Below the pieces are notes generated by a model. It ran no database searches and was not told the DNA's origin. It saw only the letters and a program-made list of their open reading frames with translations. Both the position numbers and the translations under genes were made by a program. This document shows positions 49,095 to 58,537 of a stretch of 64,000 bases of DNA, piece after piece. Source of the DNA: Blastocatellia bacterium (GTDB lineage: Bacteria > Acidobacteriota > Blastocatellia > UBA7656); the NCBI GenBank assembly GCA_035275065.1, contig DATENM010000140.1, positions 32,967-96,966 on the forward strand. The letters are read 5' to 3'. Position 1 is the stretch's first letter. Each line of letters begins with the position of its first letter.

Positions 49095-49132
49095 ACGGTT
49101 CTCGATTTGCCTTTCAATCGCAACTAACAATT

Positions 49133-49174
49133 AAAAGGGATAGCGAGGCGGCGGTCAACCTCTCTATCCCTTTT
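49133..49174 (-). terminator. Hairpin between valS and the response-regulator gene
   Basis: Eleven-bp stem (AAAAGGGATAG at 49133-49143, complement at 49164-49174) extended by GAGG/CCTC, with TTTT on both sides. It can end the response-regulator transcript on the minus strand. Confidence 0.7.
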
Positions 49175-49210
49175 GTGTGGCGTATGCGATTGAATGACGC
49201 GGCGTGCGGC

Positions 49211-51154
49211 TTAACGCTTGGCGACCTCTTGCGCGGTCACCTCTTTGATCACGCGCTCGACGCAATCCGGCACGACTTCCCAGGCGATTTCGCGCACCAC
49301 GGAATCACTGAGCTGGGCAACAACGCGGCGGACAATTTCATCCATCAGCGCCGGCGACAGCTCGACAGTGTTCGCAGCAACGGGCGCTGGCGGTGGCGCG
49401 GCGGTGTCTTCGGCAACCGGTGTTGCGGCGGCTTCGACGGCCGGCGCGGCGGTTTCGACAACGGGCTCTGGCCGAGTGTTGAAGGCGCTGGCGTCGTCGC
49501 TGAAGCGGAACGATCCAGCCGCTTCAACTGGCGGCGGGGCCGCGGCCTCGGCAGGCTCGTCAACCGGCGTCGCTTCGATGTCTATAGCCGCAAAGCGCGC
49601 CTCTTCATCCGTCCACATCGAAGAGGTCGTGAACCGGGCTTCGGCGACAGGCTGCGGCTCGGCAGGCTCTTGCTCTTCGACCGGCTCGAAGCCGAACCCC
49701 GTCTCGCTGACCGCCGCTTCTACCGGCGGCGCAACTGTCTCTGACACCACAGGCGCAGCCAGCGGCTCGGCGGGCATCTCGACCTCAAAATCAGCCGGCA
49801 CTGCCGGGATTGTTACATCAACCGGCGATGCCTGACTTGCTACGGCTTCCACCTGAGCGGCATCGCTGGCGACGGCTCCGGCGGTGCCTTCGGCGAGACC
49901 TTCGTCAAGCACATCGCCGAGCGGGTCATCAAGGTTGAGCAGCGCCGATTCGTCAATCGCCGGGCCAGTCATCGTGACCGCCACATCGGCGTGGTCAGCG
50001 GTCGGCGCTGCCGGCATCTCAAGCGGGTTGGTGTCAATGGCGCTTTCGACCGGCGCGGTCGGCGTGGGCATAGTGAGCAGCGTCGTCTTGAGGACTTCGG
50101 GCTCTGACCGATCTTCCGCGGTCGCCTCGGTCAGCTCATCAGTCTGTATGCCGCTGGCGTCAACGCTCGCCGGCTCGCGCACGTCCAGGTCGAAGGCGAA
50201 CGGCTCGCGCGCTGGCCGCGTCATTGCCGGGACCGGCTGGTCGAAGTCAAGCAGCATCTCTTCCGTCTCGTAGCCGAATGTCGAAGGCACGCCGGTGCTG
50301 CTCTCCTGGCCAGTTTCGGCGAGTATGGAATCCGGCTGACTGGCCGCAAGGCTCGCAGGCGATGGGCTCGACTGCGGCTCGGCAAACAGATCCTCAAGGC
50401 CGAACGCTTCAAACGGCGCCTCGTTGTTGGCAAACGACAGGTCATTAGTGCGGTGCGGTAAATGGCCTTCCGCGAAGGCCGCTTCGTCGGGCGCTTCGGC
50501 AACCTGCACTTCGATGGGCTCGGCGGCGCGCAGCGCTTCGTTTGATTCAAAGGCGTAATTCAGCGGTATGGTCGCGCCCGCGGCGGGCGGCGCGGCGGGG
50601 CTAGCCATCGTCGGCAAGTCGAGATTGAACGGCTGCGACAACTGTGCGGATGGGCGCGCTTCGACCGGCGGCACGACGATAGGCGGTGCGGCGACAGGCG
50701 GCGCGGCGATGGGCGGTGGCGTTAACGGCTCGACCGGCGCGGCGTTCACGCCGGCGGACGGCAGCGGCCCTGTGCGCGGCTTGCTGCTGGCGCCGATCAG
50801 CCTGCGCACGGTGTCAACCAGTGTACGCGATTCGAAAGGCTTGGTCAGATGGGCGTCGGCTTTGACGCGGTGCGCTTCGGCCTGATCAAACGGCTCGAAG
50901 GCGCCGACCAGCAGGATGACCGGGATGTGCTGAAACGGCGGGTTATTCTTAATCGCTTCGCACAGCTCGTAGCCGTTTTTGCCGGGCATGAAAATGTCTG
51001 CCAGCACCAGGTCGGGTTGCACATCGGCCAGCCGGCGCTCGGCCTGGTCGCCGTTGCTGACCGCGACGACTTCGATGCCTTCGTCGGCAAAAGTGAGATT
51101 GACTACTTTTTGAATGGTGATGCTGTCATCCGCAAGGAGGATTCTGTTTGCCAT
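49211..51154 (-). CDS. Response regulator with long low-complexity linker and conserved C-terminal helix
   Basis: 647 residues; start preceded by AAAAGGA. A receiver domain (1-120) has LLADDSITIQKVV, the phospho-acceptor in LVLADIFMPGKNG, and the switch Lys in ADAHLTKPFES. About 450 residues follow, rich in Pro, Ala, Glu, Thr and Val. The final 55 residues are ordered again (LMDEIVRRVVAQLSDSVVREIAWEVVPDCVERVIKE). The REIAWEVVPD motif is found in response regulators of Acidobacteria and deltaproteobacteria linked to motility or pili. It may act as a scaffold controlled by phosphorylation. Confidence 0.85.
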   Translation of the reverse strand: MANRILLADDSITIQKVVNLTFADEGIEVVAVSNGDQAERRLADVQPDLVLADIFMPGKNGYELCEAIKNNPPFQHIPVILLVGAFEPFDQAEAHRVKADAHLTKPFESRTLVDTVRRLIGASSKPRTGPLPSAGVNAAPVEPLTPPPIAAPPVAAPPIVVPPVEARPSAQLSQPFNLDLPTMASPAAPPAAGATIPLNYAFESNEALRAAEPIEVQVAEAPDEAAFAEGHLPHRTNDLSFANNEAPFEAFGLEDLFAEPQSSPSPASLAASQPDSILAETGQESSTGVPSTFGYETEEMLLDFDQPVPAMTRPAREPFAFDLDVREPASVDASGIQTDELTEATAEDRSEPEVLKTTLLTMPTPTAPVESAIDTNPLEMPAAPTADHADVAVTMTGPAIDESALLNLDDPLGDVLDEGLAEGTAGAVASDAAQVEAVASQASPVDVTIPAVPADFEVEMPAEPLAAPVVSETVAPPVEAAVSETGFGFEPVEEQEPAEPQPVAEARFTTSSMWTDEEARFAAIDIEATPVDEPAEAAAPPPVEAAGSFRFSDDASAFNTRPEPVVETAAPAVEAAATPVAEDTAAPPPAPVAANTVELSPALMDEIVRRVVAQLSDSVVREIAWEVVPDCVERVIKEVTAQEVAKR

Positions 51155-51425
51155 CGTCCTTTTCCCTCAATTCGGCCTCGACCACAAGGCCCGGGAGCCC
51201 CGCGGCGGATCAACCGAACGCCGAGTCTGACGGGTTGCTAATGTCTTACGCCGTCCAATGATTCAATGCGACGAACTTCAGGGGCTGAAAACCGGATAAA
51301 AGAGCAGCGGTGTTGAGGGCGCAAGCCATTGCAGCCTGCCGAAGTCACTGTCTCAGTGCGCGATCTTAGCACAAAATAAATTGCCTGTCTCTAGTTTTAC
51401 ACAACCAGCAATACGACGACGCAGA
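51155..51425. other. Gene-free region upstream of the response-regulator gene
   Basis: Holds the probable leader of the minus-strand response-regulator gene. A short hairpin, GGCCT/AGGCC (51174-51178 with 51187-51191), and GC-rich segments are visible, but no riboswitch or promoter is recognisable. Confidence 0.4.
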
Positions 51426-51550
51426 AACGCGGGAGAGTGACGCGGGGACGCGGCGACGCGGGGAAAGAAAGACAGACAGTCAGTCTCTCTGTCTTTCCCT
51501 CGCCGCGTCGCCGCGTCCCCGTGTCGCCGCGTCGGCTTTCTCCCTCGCCG
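51426..51550. repeat. Inverted tandem-array element, GACGCGG type, copy 2
   Basis: Left arm (51426-51467) of GACGCGG units; right arm (51490-51550) of CCGCGTCGCCGCGTC units; between them an inner hairpin, AAAGACAGA ... TCTGTCTTT. It ends next to the stop of the subtilase gene. It shares a GAGTGACGCGGGGACGCGGC run and more with copy 1 at 3674-3806. Confidence 0.88.
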
Positions 51551-51554
51551 CCGC

Positions 51555-54500
51555 CTATTCGATGCGTGCGCGGTTTGGCCGGCCACTTGGGTCGCGCAGC
51601 CAGAACTGTCGGACATTCTCATCTGCCGGTTGCACGACATCGGCAGCCGCGCCGCAGGCAAACGGCGTCGCGGTGATGCGAATGTCATCGATGAACCAGC
51701 CCTGATAGCCATCAAGCACGCCGGTCGCTTCGTCAAAGCCCGCCTGGAACCGCAGCTTGATGCGCTGGCCGACGAAGTCGTCGAGGTTGACGATCACCTG
51801 ACTGAAGACGCCTGCTTTGCCGCGCGCCGTCCACGCGAAACGGCTGCCGAGCGGATTGCTCGACGCCGAGGTCACTTTGCCGTCATAACCGCCGACCAGC
51901 ATGCGCGAGCCGAGGTCTATCCAGGTTTCGCCATTGTCGCTCGACAGCTCCAGTATGCCGCCGTCAAAGCCCGGCTCGAAGTTGAAGATGTGATAAAACG
52001 ACAAGCGCACGCTGCCGAGATTGCTGGGGATATTAAACGACTTCTTGGTGAAGAGCAGCGCATTCAGCGCGTCGTTCTCCGATTTGCCAGGGTCAACCAC
52101 GTGATAAGACATGGTGCCGCTATGCGCAAAGCGGGTCGTCGTTTCAAAGCCCTTCTTCATCTTCCACTTGACGTTGCCGCCGTCAACATCGTCGTCAAGG
52201 ATCGTCGTCGCCGTGCCGCTCGCTCGGCCCGCGCGAATGCGCACCGGCAGCTTGTACTTGCCGGCGCCGGTATTCACTTCCAGTTGCAATTGGGCGACGG
52301 AGCTACAACGCAACGCCGAAGGAATCTGCAACGCGAACGGCGCGCTCGAACTCTTTGACGCGCCCGGCGCAATCATGCCAATCGCATCGCCCGCCAGCGC
52401 GGCGTTGACAGTCTGGTTGCCGACCGTCAGCGACAAGCTGGCCCCGGTGACATCGGCGGCAGTAGTCGCCGACTGGTTGGCAATGGTTACGGTGATCTGC
52501 GCCTGTTCGCCGGGGATCAGCGCGGCATCGGTCGCGTTGTTGCTGTGCTTGACGCTGACGCCCGCCGACACGTCGCCAGTGTTGTCAATGGCGAGCACGG
52601 GCACGCCGGCCTCGTGCCCGTTGCTGACGACCAGCGCAAAGTCCTGGTCGAGCGCCCCGCCGGAATTCGGCACACCGTCGCCGGCGATCAGCGTCGGCTT
52701 GACACGAATCACGAACGGCCCGGTCGTGCCCGCGGGCAGACGCACGCCCTGCGTGTTGTTGAGAAAGTCTACCGTGCCGCCGGCCTGCGAATACTGGCCA
52801 TTGAAATTGTTCGCCTGATAGACGACGCCGCCGATGACGACTTCGAGGTTAAGCTGATTGACGAACGGCGCGTTGCTGAACTCAGCGCCCGGCGCGTCTG
52901 TGTAGGCCAGCATAACGCGAAACTCTTTCGTCGGGTCGCTGATGACGCCGGTGATCTCGAACGGCGCGCCGCCCGATTGCGTGAAGGTGCGGTCGGGCGA
53001 TTGGTCATAGAGAACGCGGTCTGTGGCTTCAAACATGCGCCCGATGTTGAGCAGGCCCCAGCCCTGGTGCGGCCCCGGCAGGCTGTCGTTGCCGAAATTG
53101 CCGCCGAGGTAGCTGGTCGAGTTGAGCAGCAGGGCCTTGACCATGGCCGGGCTAGGATCGTGGCTGAGCTGGCCGCGCAGCCACTGGAACGCCAGCGCCG
53201 CCGCGCCCGCCACCAGCGGCGTCGAGTGACTGGTGCCCGACGACCAGGTGTAGAGCTTCTGCCCTGTCGGGTAGTATTTATCACAGACGCCGAGGTTGTT
53301 GGGATTGGCGGCGTCGTAGATCGGGTCTTGCGAAGCCGCGCCGGTAATGTGCGAGCCGGGGGCGACCAGATCGGGCTTGGCGCGGCCATCTTGAATCGGC
53401 CCGAAGCCCGAGAAGAAGACCACGTCCTGCGCGTTGTCGGCGCTGACCTGGCTGAGGCCGCAGCCGTCGCGCTCGCTCGCCGAGCCGCGCACGTTCTCGC
53501 TCAGGCCGACGGCGATGGTATTCTTGGCGCTGCCAGGGATGGCGACCGACGCTGCCTTATCGCCGTTGTCGCCGTCGTTGCCCGCCGCAAACAGGATCAC
53601 CATGCCCTGGTTGCCGTCTTGCAACGGGTCGGTATCGCGCACCAGATAATCATAGGTCGCGCAGTCGTCGCTGTAGAGGTTGCAGAAACCGTTATCCAGA
53701 TTACAAGCGCCCCAGCTATTGCTGGAGATGCGCGCGCCGCTGCGATAGGCGTTCGCCAGCAGGTCGCCGTAAGAGAACTGCCCGAAGCTGCCATTGTCCT
53801 TGAAGACTTTCGAGATGCCGAGGCGCGCGAACGGCGCCGCGCCGAGGCCGTAGGAATAACCGCTGGCATCGTTATAAGCGGTGCCCGCCTTGTTGTTGAA
53901 GCCGGCGGCGATTGAAGCGTTGATCGTGCCGTGGCCTTCCGGGTCGTGGGTCGTCGCGGTGTGCGCGTCGCCGCTGAAATCCGCGAGGTAAGCGATGCGC
54001 GACAGGCCCGCCGCGTCGGTAAAATCGGCGTGCATCTTGGCCGGGTCGTCCGAGCCGATGTCGAAGCCTGTGTCGGAGATGTCAATGGCAAAGTTGAAAT
54101 CACTGGTGAAGCCGAGCGAGTTCAAGAAGGCCAGATAGCCGGGCGCGCTCGGGCGGCTGAAGAAGACATTATTGACCGTCTCGTTGGTCAACTGGCCGGC
54201 GGCAATCTGGTTGGCGCGCTCGTCCATCGGGTGCGGCTCGGACCACGGCTCGATGCCGAGGACGTCCGGCAGTTGCGCCCAGGCTTTGACGTTGAGCGCT
54301 TCGGTCAGCACCTTGACGTGCAGCTTGCCTTCGGTTCGGTACTCGGGCATCAGCACGGCGCGCGACGCCGACTTGATCCGCGCCACGGTCGCTTCGGCTT
54401 CGGGCGTGTCGAGCACGGTGACGGTCATGCCGGTCTGCGCGATGGAGTCGAGCTTGATGTGCGGATCGATCTTGTAGGCCGGGTGATAAGGCCCATCCCA

Positions 54501-55127
54501 TTGCACGACATCACCGCGCTGACGCAACGCGCCGAGGCGGTTGATCTGCGCCGTCGAGCCCCAGACAAGGTAAGCATTGTTCGGGACGTAACCGACGACG
54601 CGCACGCCGGTCGAGCGGACGGCGGCCAGCGCTTCGGGCGTCGGCGGCCCGAACAACTGCACCAGGCGCAGGGCGTGCGCCGCCCCCGCGGTCTGTCGCA
54701 AATCGTCGGCGACCACGGGCTCCTGGCCTGTGGTGTCAATCTGCCCGCGCTTGAGCATCACGAGGTTCAAATCGTCGCGCAGCTGCGCCCGCTCAAGCGC
54801 CTGCGGGGCAAGCCGGTCGAGCGTCTCGCTGCTGACTTCGACCACCGAATAAGCGTTAAAGCGGCGCGCTTTGGCGATGACGTGGGCGTCTTGCAAGGCT
54901 TGCTGAAGCTCGCGGTCGGCGTTCGGGATGACGAGCTTATGGCGTGCGCCAGGGCTGCGGTAAGCGAGCGGCGTCGCCGTCGCCGCGCCGCGCTTCTGTG
55001 ACGGCTGCTCGACGACTAACTTGGGCTTCTGCTGCCCGCTGTCAGAGCGCGTCGGCAGCGCGCCGACCACGGCGACCAGCAGCAATAGGACAGTAACCAG
55101 CGATGATTTCAACCAGAATGCTTTCAT
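51555..55127 (-). CDS. Large secreted subtilisin-family (S8) protease
   Basis: 1190 residues from the ATG preceded by CAGGAG. A signal peptide (about 1-25) and an N-terminal pro-region (to about 340) precede the S8 domain. Catalytic Asp is in AIDISDTGFD (about 349), His in GHGTINASIAAG (about 397), Ser in SSGTSHSTPLVAGAA (about 633); AAGNDGDNG holds the oxyanion Asn region. The last 450 residues are beta-rich, with a CARDB/Ig-like part and a lectin-like terminal domain (SFYHIFNFEPGFDGGILELSSDNGETW). A secreted protease for scavenging or self-processing. Confidence 0.92.
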   Translation of the reverse strand: MKAFWLKSSLVTVLLLLVAVVGALPTRSDSGQQKPKLVVEQPSQKRGAATATPLAYRSPGARHKLVIPNADRELQQALQDAHVIAKARRFNAYSVVEVSSETLDRLAPQALERAQLRDDLNLVMLKRGQIDTTGQEPVVADDLRQTAGAAHALRLVQLFGPPTPEALAAVRSTGVRVVGYVPNNAYLVWGSTAQINRLGALRQRGDVVQWDGPYHPAYKIDPHIKLDSIAQTGMTVTVLDTPEAEATVARIKSASRAVLMPEYRTEGKLHVKVLTEALNVKAWAQLPDVLGIEPWSEPHPMDERANQIAAGQLTNETVNNVFFSRPSAPGYLAFLNSLGFTSDFNFAIDISDTGFDIGSDDPAKMHADFTDAAGLSRIAYLADFSGDAHTATTHDPEGHGTINASIAAGFNNKAGTAYNDASGYSYGLGAAPFARLGISKVFKDNGSFGQFSYGDLLANAYRSGARISSNSWGACNLDNGFCNLYSDDCATYDYLVRDTDPLQDGNQGMVILFAAGNDGDNGDKAASVAIPGSAKNTIAVGLSENVRGSASERDGCGLSQVSADNAQDVVFFSGFGPIQDGRAKPDLVAPGSHITGAASQDPIYDAANPNNLGVCDKYYPTGQKLYTWSSGTSHSTPLVAGAAALAFQWLRGQLSHDPSPAMVKALLLNSTSYLGGNFGNDSLPGPHQGWGLLNIGRMFEATDRVLYDQSPDRTFTQSGGAPFEITGVISDPTKEFRVMLAYTDAPGAEFSNAPFVNQLNLEVVIGGVVYQANNFNGQYSQAGGTVDFLNNTQGVRLPAGTTGPFVIRVKPTLIAGDGVPNSGGALDQDFALVVSNGHEAGVPVLAIDNTGDVSAGVSVKHSNNATDAALIPGEQAQITVTIANQSATTAADVTGASLSLTVGNQTVNAALAGDAIGMIAPGASKSSSAPFALQIPSALRCSSVAQLQLEVNTGAGKYKLPVRIRAGRASGTATTILDDDVDGGNVKWKMKKGFETTTRFAHSGTMSYHVVDPGKSENDALNALLFTKKSFNIPSNLGSVRLSFYHIFNFEPGFDGGILELSSDNGETWIDLGSRMLVGGYDGKVTSASSNPLGSRFAWTARGKAGVFSQVIVNLDDFVGQRIKLRFQAGFDEATGVLDGYQGWFIDDIRITATPFACGAAADVVQPADENVRQFWLRDPSGRPNRARIE

Positions 55128-55401
55128 CAAACGACTCCTGAAAATGAGTGGGTGTTTCCATCCACGCCTTGCTCGCACGGAGCGAGGCGAACCGAAGGGC
55201 GCACGGATTATCAACAACAAGCTGATTAGGACGAGGAAGAGGCTCGATCCGGCCTGCCATCGAGCGCGTCACGTTGATCAGCCATTACAATGAAGAGCAA
55301 CAATAACTTTATCGTATCTCGGCGCGCTGTCAAGGATTTGCATCATGGTTTATTGCGCGTCGCTCGAACCGCAATCAAAAAATTACAAACCTTGTCTTTG
55401 T
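55128..55401. other. Gene-free region between subtilase and outer-membrane protein genes
   Basis: About 270 bases between divergent genes with no credible open frame, tRNA or repeat. It carries upstream signals for both genes; the promoter at 55402 is the only one I can name. Confidence 0.45.
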
Positions 55402-55431
55402 TTGACAAACGCGCGCCGCGCGCCATACAAT
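55402..55431 (+). promoter_or_regulatory. Near-consensus sigma70 promoter
   Basis: TTGACA (55402-55407), 18-base GC-rich spacer, TACAAT (55426-55431), 20 bases before the start codon of the outer-membrane protein gene. The GCGCGC spacer could also be a supercoiling-sensitive element. Confidence 0.72.
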
Positions 55432-55450
55432 CGCCGACGAGTCAACACGT

Positions 55451-56332
55451 ATGCCGCGCCACCCGCACATCCTCCGTCGCGCCGCCGGCAAGCTATTTGC
55501 CGCGCTGCCGGTCATCTTCGCCGCGGCAACTTTCGCCGGCGCGCAGCAGCGACCCTTGATCACCGAAGACGTTGATGTCGTCAAACCCGGCATCATCCGC
55601 GTCGAGACCGGCTTCGAGTTTTTGCAGGACATCAAGTTCCCGCTCTCCGGCCTGCGCGGCGACATGACGAAAGTGCTGGACACGCGCGTGAGCGTCGGCC
55701 TCTCGCCAATGGTCGAATTTCAGATCGAGTGGACGCCGCAGAATCTCTTATCGATTAGAGGCCACGGCCCGACGCCGCTCGACCTGAAGCTCGGCGCCAA
55801 TCCCCGCGACACCAACGACGCGGGCGATGTCACTGTGTGGATGAAGATGAAGCTGCGCAACGAGACGCGCATCACGCCGTCGCTCGGCTTCCGCTTCGGC
55901 GTGCAGTTGCCGAACTCGAATCAAGCGCGCGGCATTGGCAGCAACACAACGAACTTTTACGCGACGATCAATGCCGGCAAGAAACTCGCGGGCGGGCGCT
56001 TGAACGTCTTCGGCAACCTGGGGGTGGGGATACTCGAAGCGCCGCTGTCGAACTTCACGCAGAACGACGTGCTGCTCTATGGCCTGGCGAGCATCTACCG
56101 GCTGAGCGACCGCGTCAACCTGGTCGGCGAAGTCAACGGCCAACATTCGACGCGCAAGCATGCGCCGCTCGGCACCGAAGATTACAGCGCCGCGCGGGTC
56201 GGCGCGCAGATTCGCGCCCTCGGCCTGCGCTTTAACGCCGCGGGGGTCTTCGGCCTGTCAGACCGCGCCCCGAAGACCGGCCTGGTAATCGGCGTCACCT
56301 ATGACTGGCAGGCGTTCGAGCCGATCAAATAG
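55451..56332 (+). CDS. Predicted outer-membrane beta-barrel protein
   Basis: 293 residues with a signal peptide (about 1-32, AALPVIFAAATFAGAQQ). The rest alternates polar and hydrophobic residues in strand-length blocks (VVKPGIIRVETGFEFLQD, RVSVGLSPMVEFQIEWTP, TPSLGFRFGVQLPNSN, YATINAGKKLAGGRLNVFGNLGVG, LVIGVTYDW) and ends in an aromatic-rich strand. It resembles transporter or MetA-pathway type barrels (PF13557-like). Exact cargo unknown. A near-consensus promoter precedes it, with a very short 5' leader. Confidence 0.75.
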   Translation: MPRHPHILRRAAGKLFAALPVIFAAATFAGAQQRPLITEDVDVVKPGIIRVETGFEFLQDIKFPLSGLRGDMTKVLDTRVSVGLSPMVEFQIEWTPQNLLSIRGHGPTPLDLKLGANPRDTNDAGDVTVWMKMKLRNETRITPSLGFRFGVQLPNSNQARGIGSNTTNFYATINAGKKLAGGRLNVFGNLGVGILEAPLSNFTQNDVLLYGLASIYRLSDRVNLVGEVNGQHSTRKHAPLGTEDYSAARVGAQIRALGLRFNAAGVFGLSDRAPKTGLVIGVTYDWQAFEPIK

Positions 56333-56345
56333 CGGGCTCGCCGGC

Positions 56346-56465
56346 TAAAGGCAAAAGGCAAAAGTAAAAAGGCAAAAGTGTAGAGCCGGATTAAATAATT
56401 AGGATTGGCTATCTCTTTCACTCCCCTGCCTGACTTTTACCTTTTTACTTTTTACTTTTTACTTG
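56346..56465. repeat. Inverted tandem-array element, AAAAGGCAAAAGT type
   Basis: Left arm (56346-56380) of AAAGGCAAAAGTAAAAAGG units; right arm (56432-56464) of ACTTTTTACTTTTTACTT units. It ends 5 bases before the ribosome-binding site of the cytochrome gene. Confidence 0.85.
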
Positions 56466-56483
56466 AAAAACAGGAGGTAGGTA

Positions 56484-57314
56484 ATGATTGCAGCTTTAGT
56501 GAAACGCAGTATCGTGGCTCTGTTCATTGTCGCAGGGATTCTGCTGGTGGCGTCGCATTCGCAGACGACGGGCGCGGCGACCCTTGCGGATGGCGGCGAG
56601 TTACAGCAGCCACAGCAGCCAAGCGCCGGTGGCGCGCAGCCGCAACAGCTCGCCGAAGAGCGCTTCAAGAACATTCAAATCTTCAAAGGCCAGCCGGCTG
56701 GGAACGTCATGCGGGCGATGGGATTCTTCACCCGCTCGCTCGGCGTCGAATGCTCGTTCTGCCATGTCCCGCACCAGATGGACAAGGATGACAAGGAAGA
56801 GAAGAAGTTCGCGCGCACGATGTATCAGATCGTCCAGTACGCCAACAAGTCCATCGGCAAGCCGCGCGTCTCGTGCTACACCTGCCATGCCGGTCACAAG
56901 GAGCCGGAAGTGCCTGCCGAGTTCAGCCACGCGACCATCGATGAGATGTTCAAGAAGGCCGCCGCCGAAAACAGCAAGCCGGCTGAAACCGTCTATAAGA
57001 ACATTCAGGTCCTCAAAGGCCAGCCCGCCGGCATCGTCATGCCCGCCATGCGGTTGATCGCCAAAGAACTCGGCGTCAAATGTGACTTCTGCCACATCGT
57101 CGGCCAGTTCGACAAGGACGACAAGCCGCAGAAGACCACCGCGCGCCAGATGGTCGGCATGATGTACGGCATCGCCAAGGAGTTCACTCACGGCGAGGTG
57201 ATGATCGGCTGCTACACCTGCCACAAAGGTCAGCCGCAGCCGGTCTCCTTCCCGCCGCAAGACACGGCCAAACCGGAAGAGAAGAAGTCTGAGGAGAAGA
57301 AGCCGAATCAATGA
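56484..57314 (+). CDS. Exported tetraheme cytochrome, tandem reaction-centre-cytochrome-like domains
   Basis: 276 residues after a strong AGGAGG site. A signal peptide or anchor (1-25) is followed by two homologous halves. Each begins with an almost identical KNIQxxKGQPAG segment and has two haem sites: CSFCH (90-94), CYTCH (131-135), CDFCH (200-204), CYTCH (243-247). This matches the photosynthetic reaction-centre cytochrome c family, which is widespread in non-phototrophic Acidobacteria. A Lys/Glu-rich tail ends the protein. It should carry electrons in the periplasm. The next gene overlaps it by 4 bases. Confidence 0.88.
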   Translation: MIAALVKRSIVALFIVAGILLVASHSQTTGAATLADGGELQQPQQPSAGGAQPQQLAEERFKNIQIFKGQPAGNVMRAMGFFTRSLGVECSFCHVPHQMDKDDKEEKKFARTMYQIVQYANKSIGKPRVSCYTCHAGHKEPEVPAEFSHATIDEMFKKAAAENSKPAETVYKNIQVLKGQPAGIVMPAMRLIAKELGVKCDFCHIVGQFDKDDKPQKTTARQMVGMMYGIAKEFTHGEVMIGCYTCHKGQPQPVSFPPQDTAKPEEKKSEEKKPNQ

Positions 57315-58537
57315 TCGCGCTTTCAAGCCTGCGAGCCAGGCGGGCCATTGCGGAGGTCATCAGCTGTGCCTTCGCGCTCGTTTCGCTGGGCTACGCAGTC
57401 ATCACCGCGCCGGGGCGTGGCAGCGACCTGGTCGCTTTTGCAGCCACCGGCAGAGAGTGGCTCACGGGCGCCTTCCAATTCGGAACGGCGCTCGTGCCGC
57501 TTTATCCGCCGTTCGCCGTGCCATTCATGGCGCTGCTCACTTTATTCCCCTCTGACGCCCTGGTAATCGCAGGGCTGCTGATCAACCTCGCAGCCACAGT
57601 TGCTGTCGTCTTGCTAACCGTCAAGCTCTACGGCGAGCACTGGCCCGCGCGCGTCTGGCTGTACCTCGCCGCCTGCCTGTTGGCATCGGCCCCTTATCGT
57701 GTCACGCTGCGGATGGGCCAGAACAGCCTGCTGATCACCGCTCTGCTGCTCGCCGCGCTGCTGGCATGGCAACGAAAGCAGCGCGTGCTATCCGGCGCAT
57801 GCTTGGGATTGTCGCTGTGCAAGTACTCGTTGACCCTGCCTTTCCTGCTCTACTTCTTTTGGAAGCGCGAGTGGAAGGTCGCAGGCACTGCGCTGATTGT
57901 TATGGTCGTGCTGACGGAGATTTTCGCATGGCATCTGGGCATGACGTTCACGGCAGCCATCACCAGTTGGCTGCGCACCACCGCCGAGGTTCAGACTGCC
58001 GGGCAGACGGCCTTCACCGGCGCGACTGAGATCAAGCCGCTCATCTACAGCCTGACCGGTGAAAACATCGCGCTGACTTCAACGCTGACCATCGTGGTCG
58101 CGGTAATGGGACTTGCCGCGATGACGCTGGTCTTCGCACGCCGACCGCAAGCGGTCAATGTACACTTCGCCATCCTGGCGCTATATGCGCTGTGGATGGC
58201 TTACCACCGGACTTACGATTCAGTGCTGTGCATCCTGCCCGCCGCGCTGCTGATCGATTGGCTGTTGCGGGGAAGCTTTATCCGCTTCAGCCGTTTCTGG
58301 CTGGTCGGATTGGGACTGTTGATCATCAGCCTCCCAGGGCTCTTGACTGAAAGACTGGGGCTGAGTGAAGACCGCTTGGCGAACAACCTCGCGGGGCGGC
58401 TCGGACTGCACATTGAAAGACTGCTGGTCGTCGGCCTCTTCGTGTCGCTGCTCTTGCTGCTGTGGAGGTCGGACCCGTCGCCACAGACCGACGCGGCAAG
58501 CGGGCCTTTCGTCGCACTGGCCAATCAACGCGGATAG
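57311..58537 (+). CDS. Polytopic membrane protein, GT87/DUF2029-like
   Basis: 408 residues with about ten predicted membrane helices. An N-terminal loop (TAPGRGSDLVAFAATGREWLTGAFQF) is of the sort seen in polyprenol-phosphate-mannose-dependent transferases (GT87), and a SAPYRVTLRMGQNSLL loop is typical. The ATG overlaps the cytochrome stop (ATGA), so translation is coupled. It might transfer a sugar or help assemble the cytochrome, but no direct evidence exists. The 3' end overlaps the convergent ATPase gene by 13 bases. Confidence 0.72.
   Translation: MIALSSLRARRAIAEVISCAFALVSLGYAVITAPGRGSDLVAFAATGREWLTGAFQFGTALVPLYPPFAVPFMALLTLFPSDALVIAGLLINLAATVAVVLLTVKLYGEHWPARVWLYLAACLLASAPYRVTLRMGQNSLLITALLLAALLAWQRKQRVLSGACLGLSLCKYSLTLPFLLYFFWKREWKVAGTALIVMVVLTEIFAWHLGMTFTAAITSWLRTTAEVQTAGQTAFTGATEIKPLIYSLTGENIALTSTLTIVVAVMGLAAMTLVFARRPQAVNVHFAILALYALWMAYHRTYDSVLCILPAALLIDWLLRGSFIRFSRFWLVGLGLLIISLPGLLTERLGLSEDRLANNLAGRLGLHIERLLVVGLFVSLLLLLWRSDPSPQTDAASGPFVALANQRG

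Noticed and set aside
47772..49127. 451-residue open frame antisense to valS
   Set aside because: Shadow of valS; no motifs.
52545..55001. Two long open frames antisense to the subtilase
   Set aside because: The minus-strand frame has the complete S8 catalytic triad; these are GC-driven shadows.
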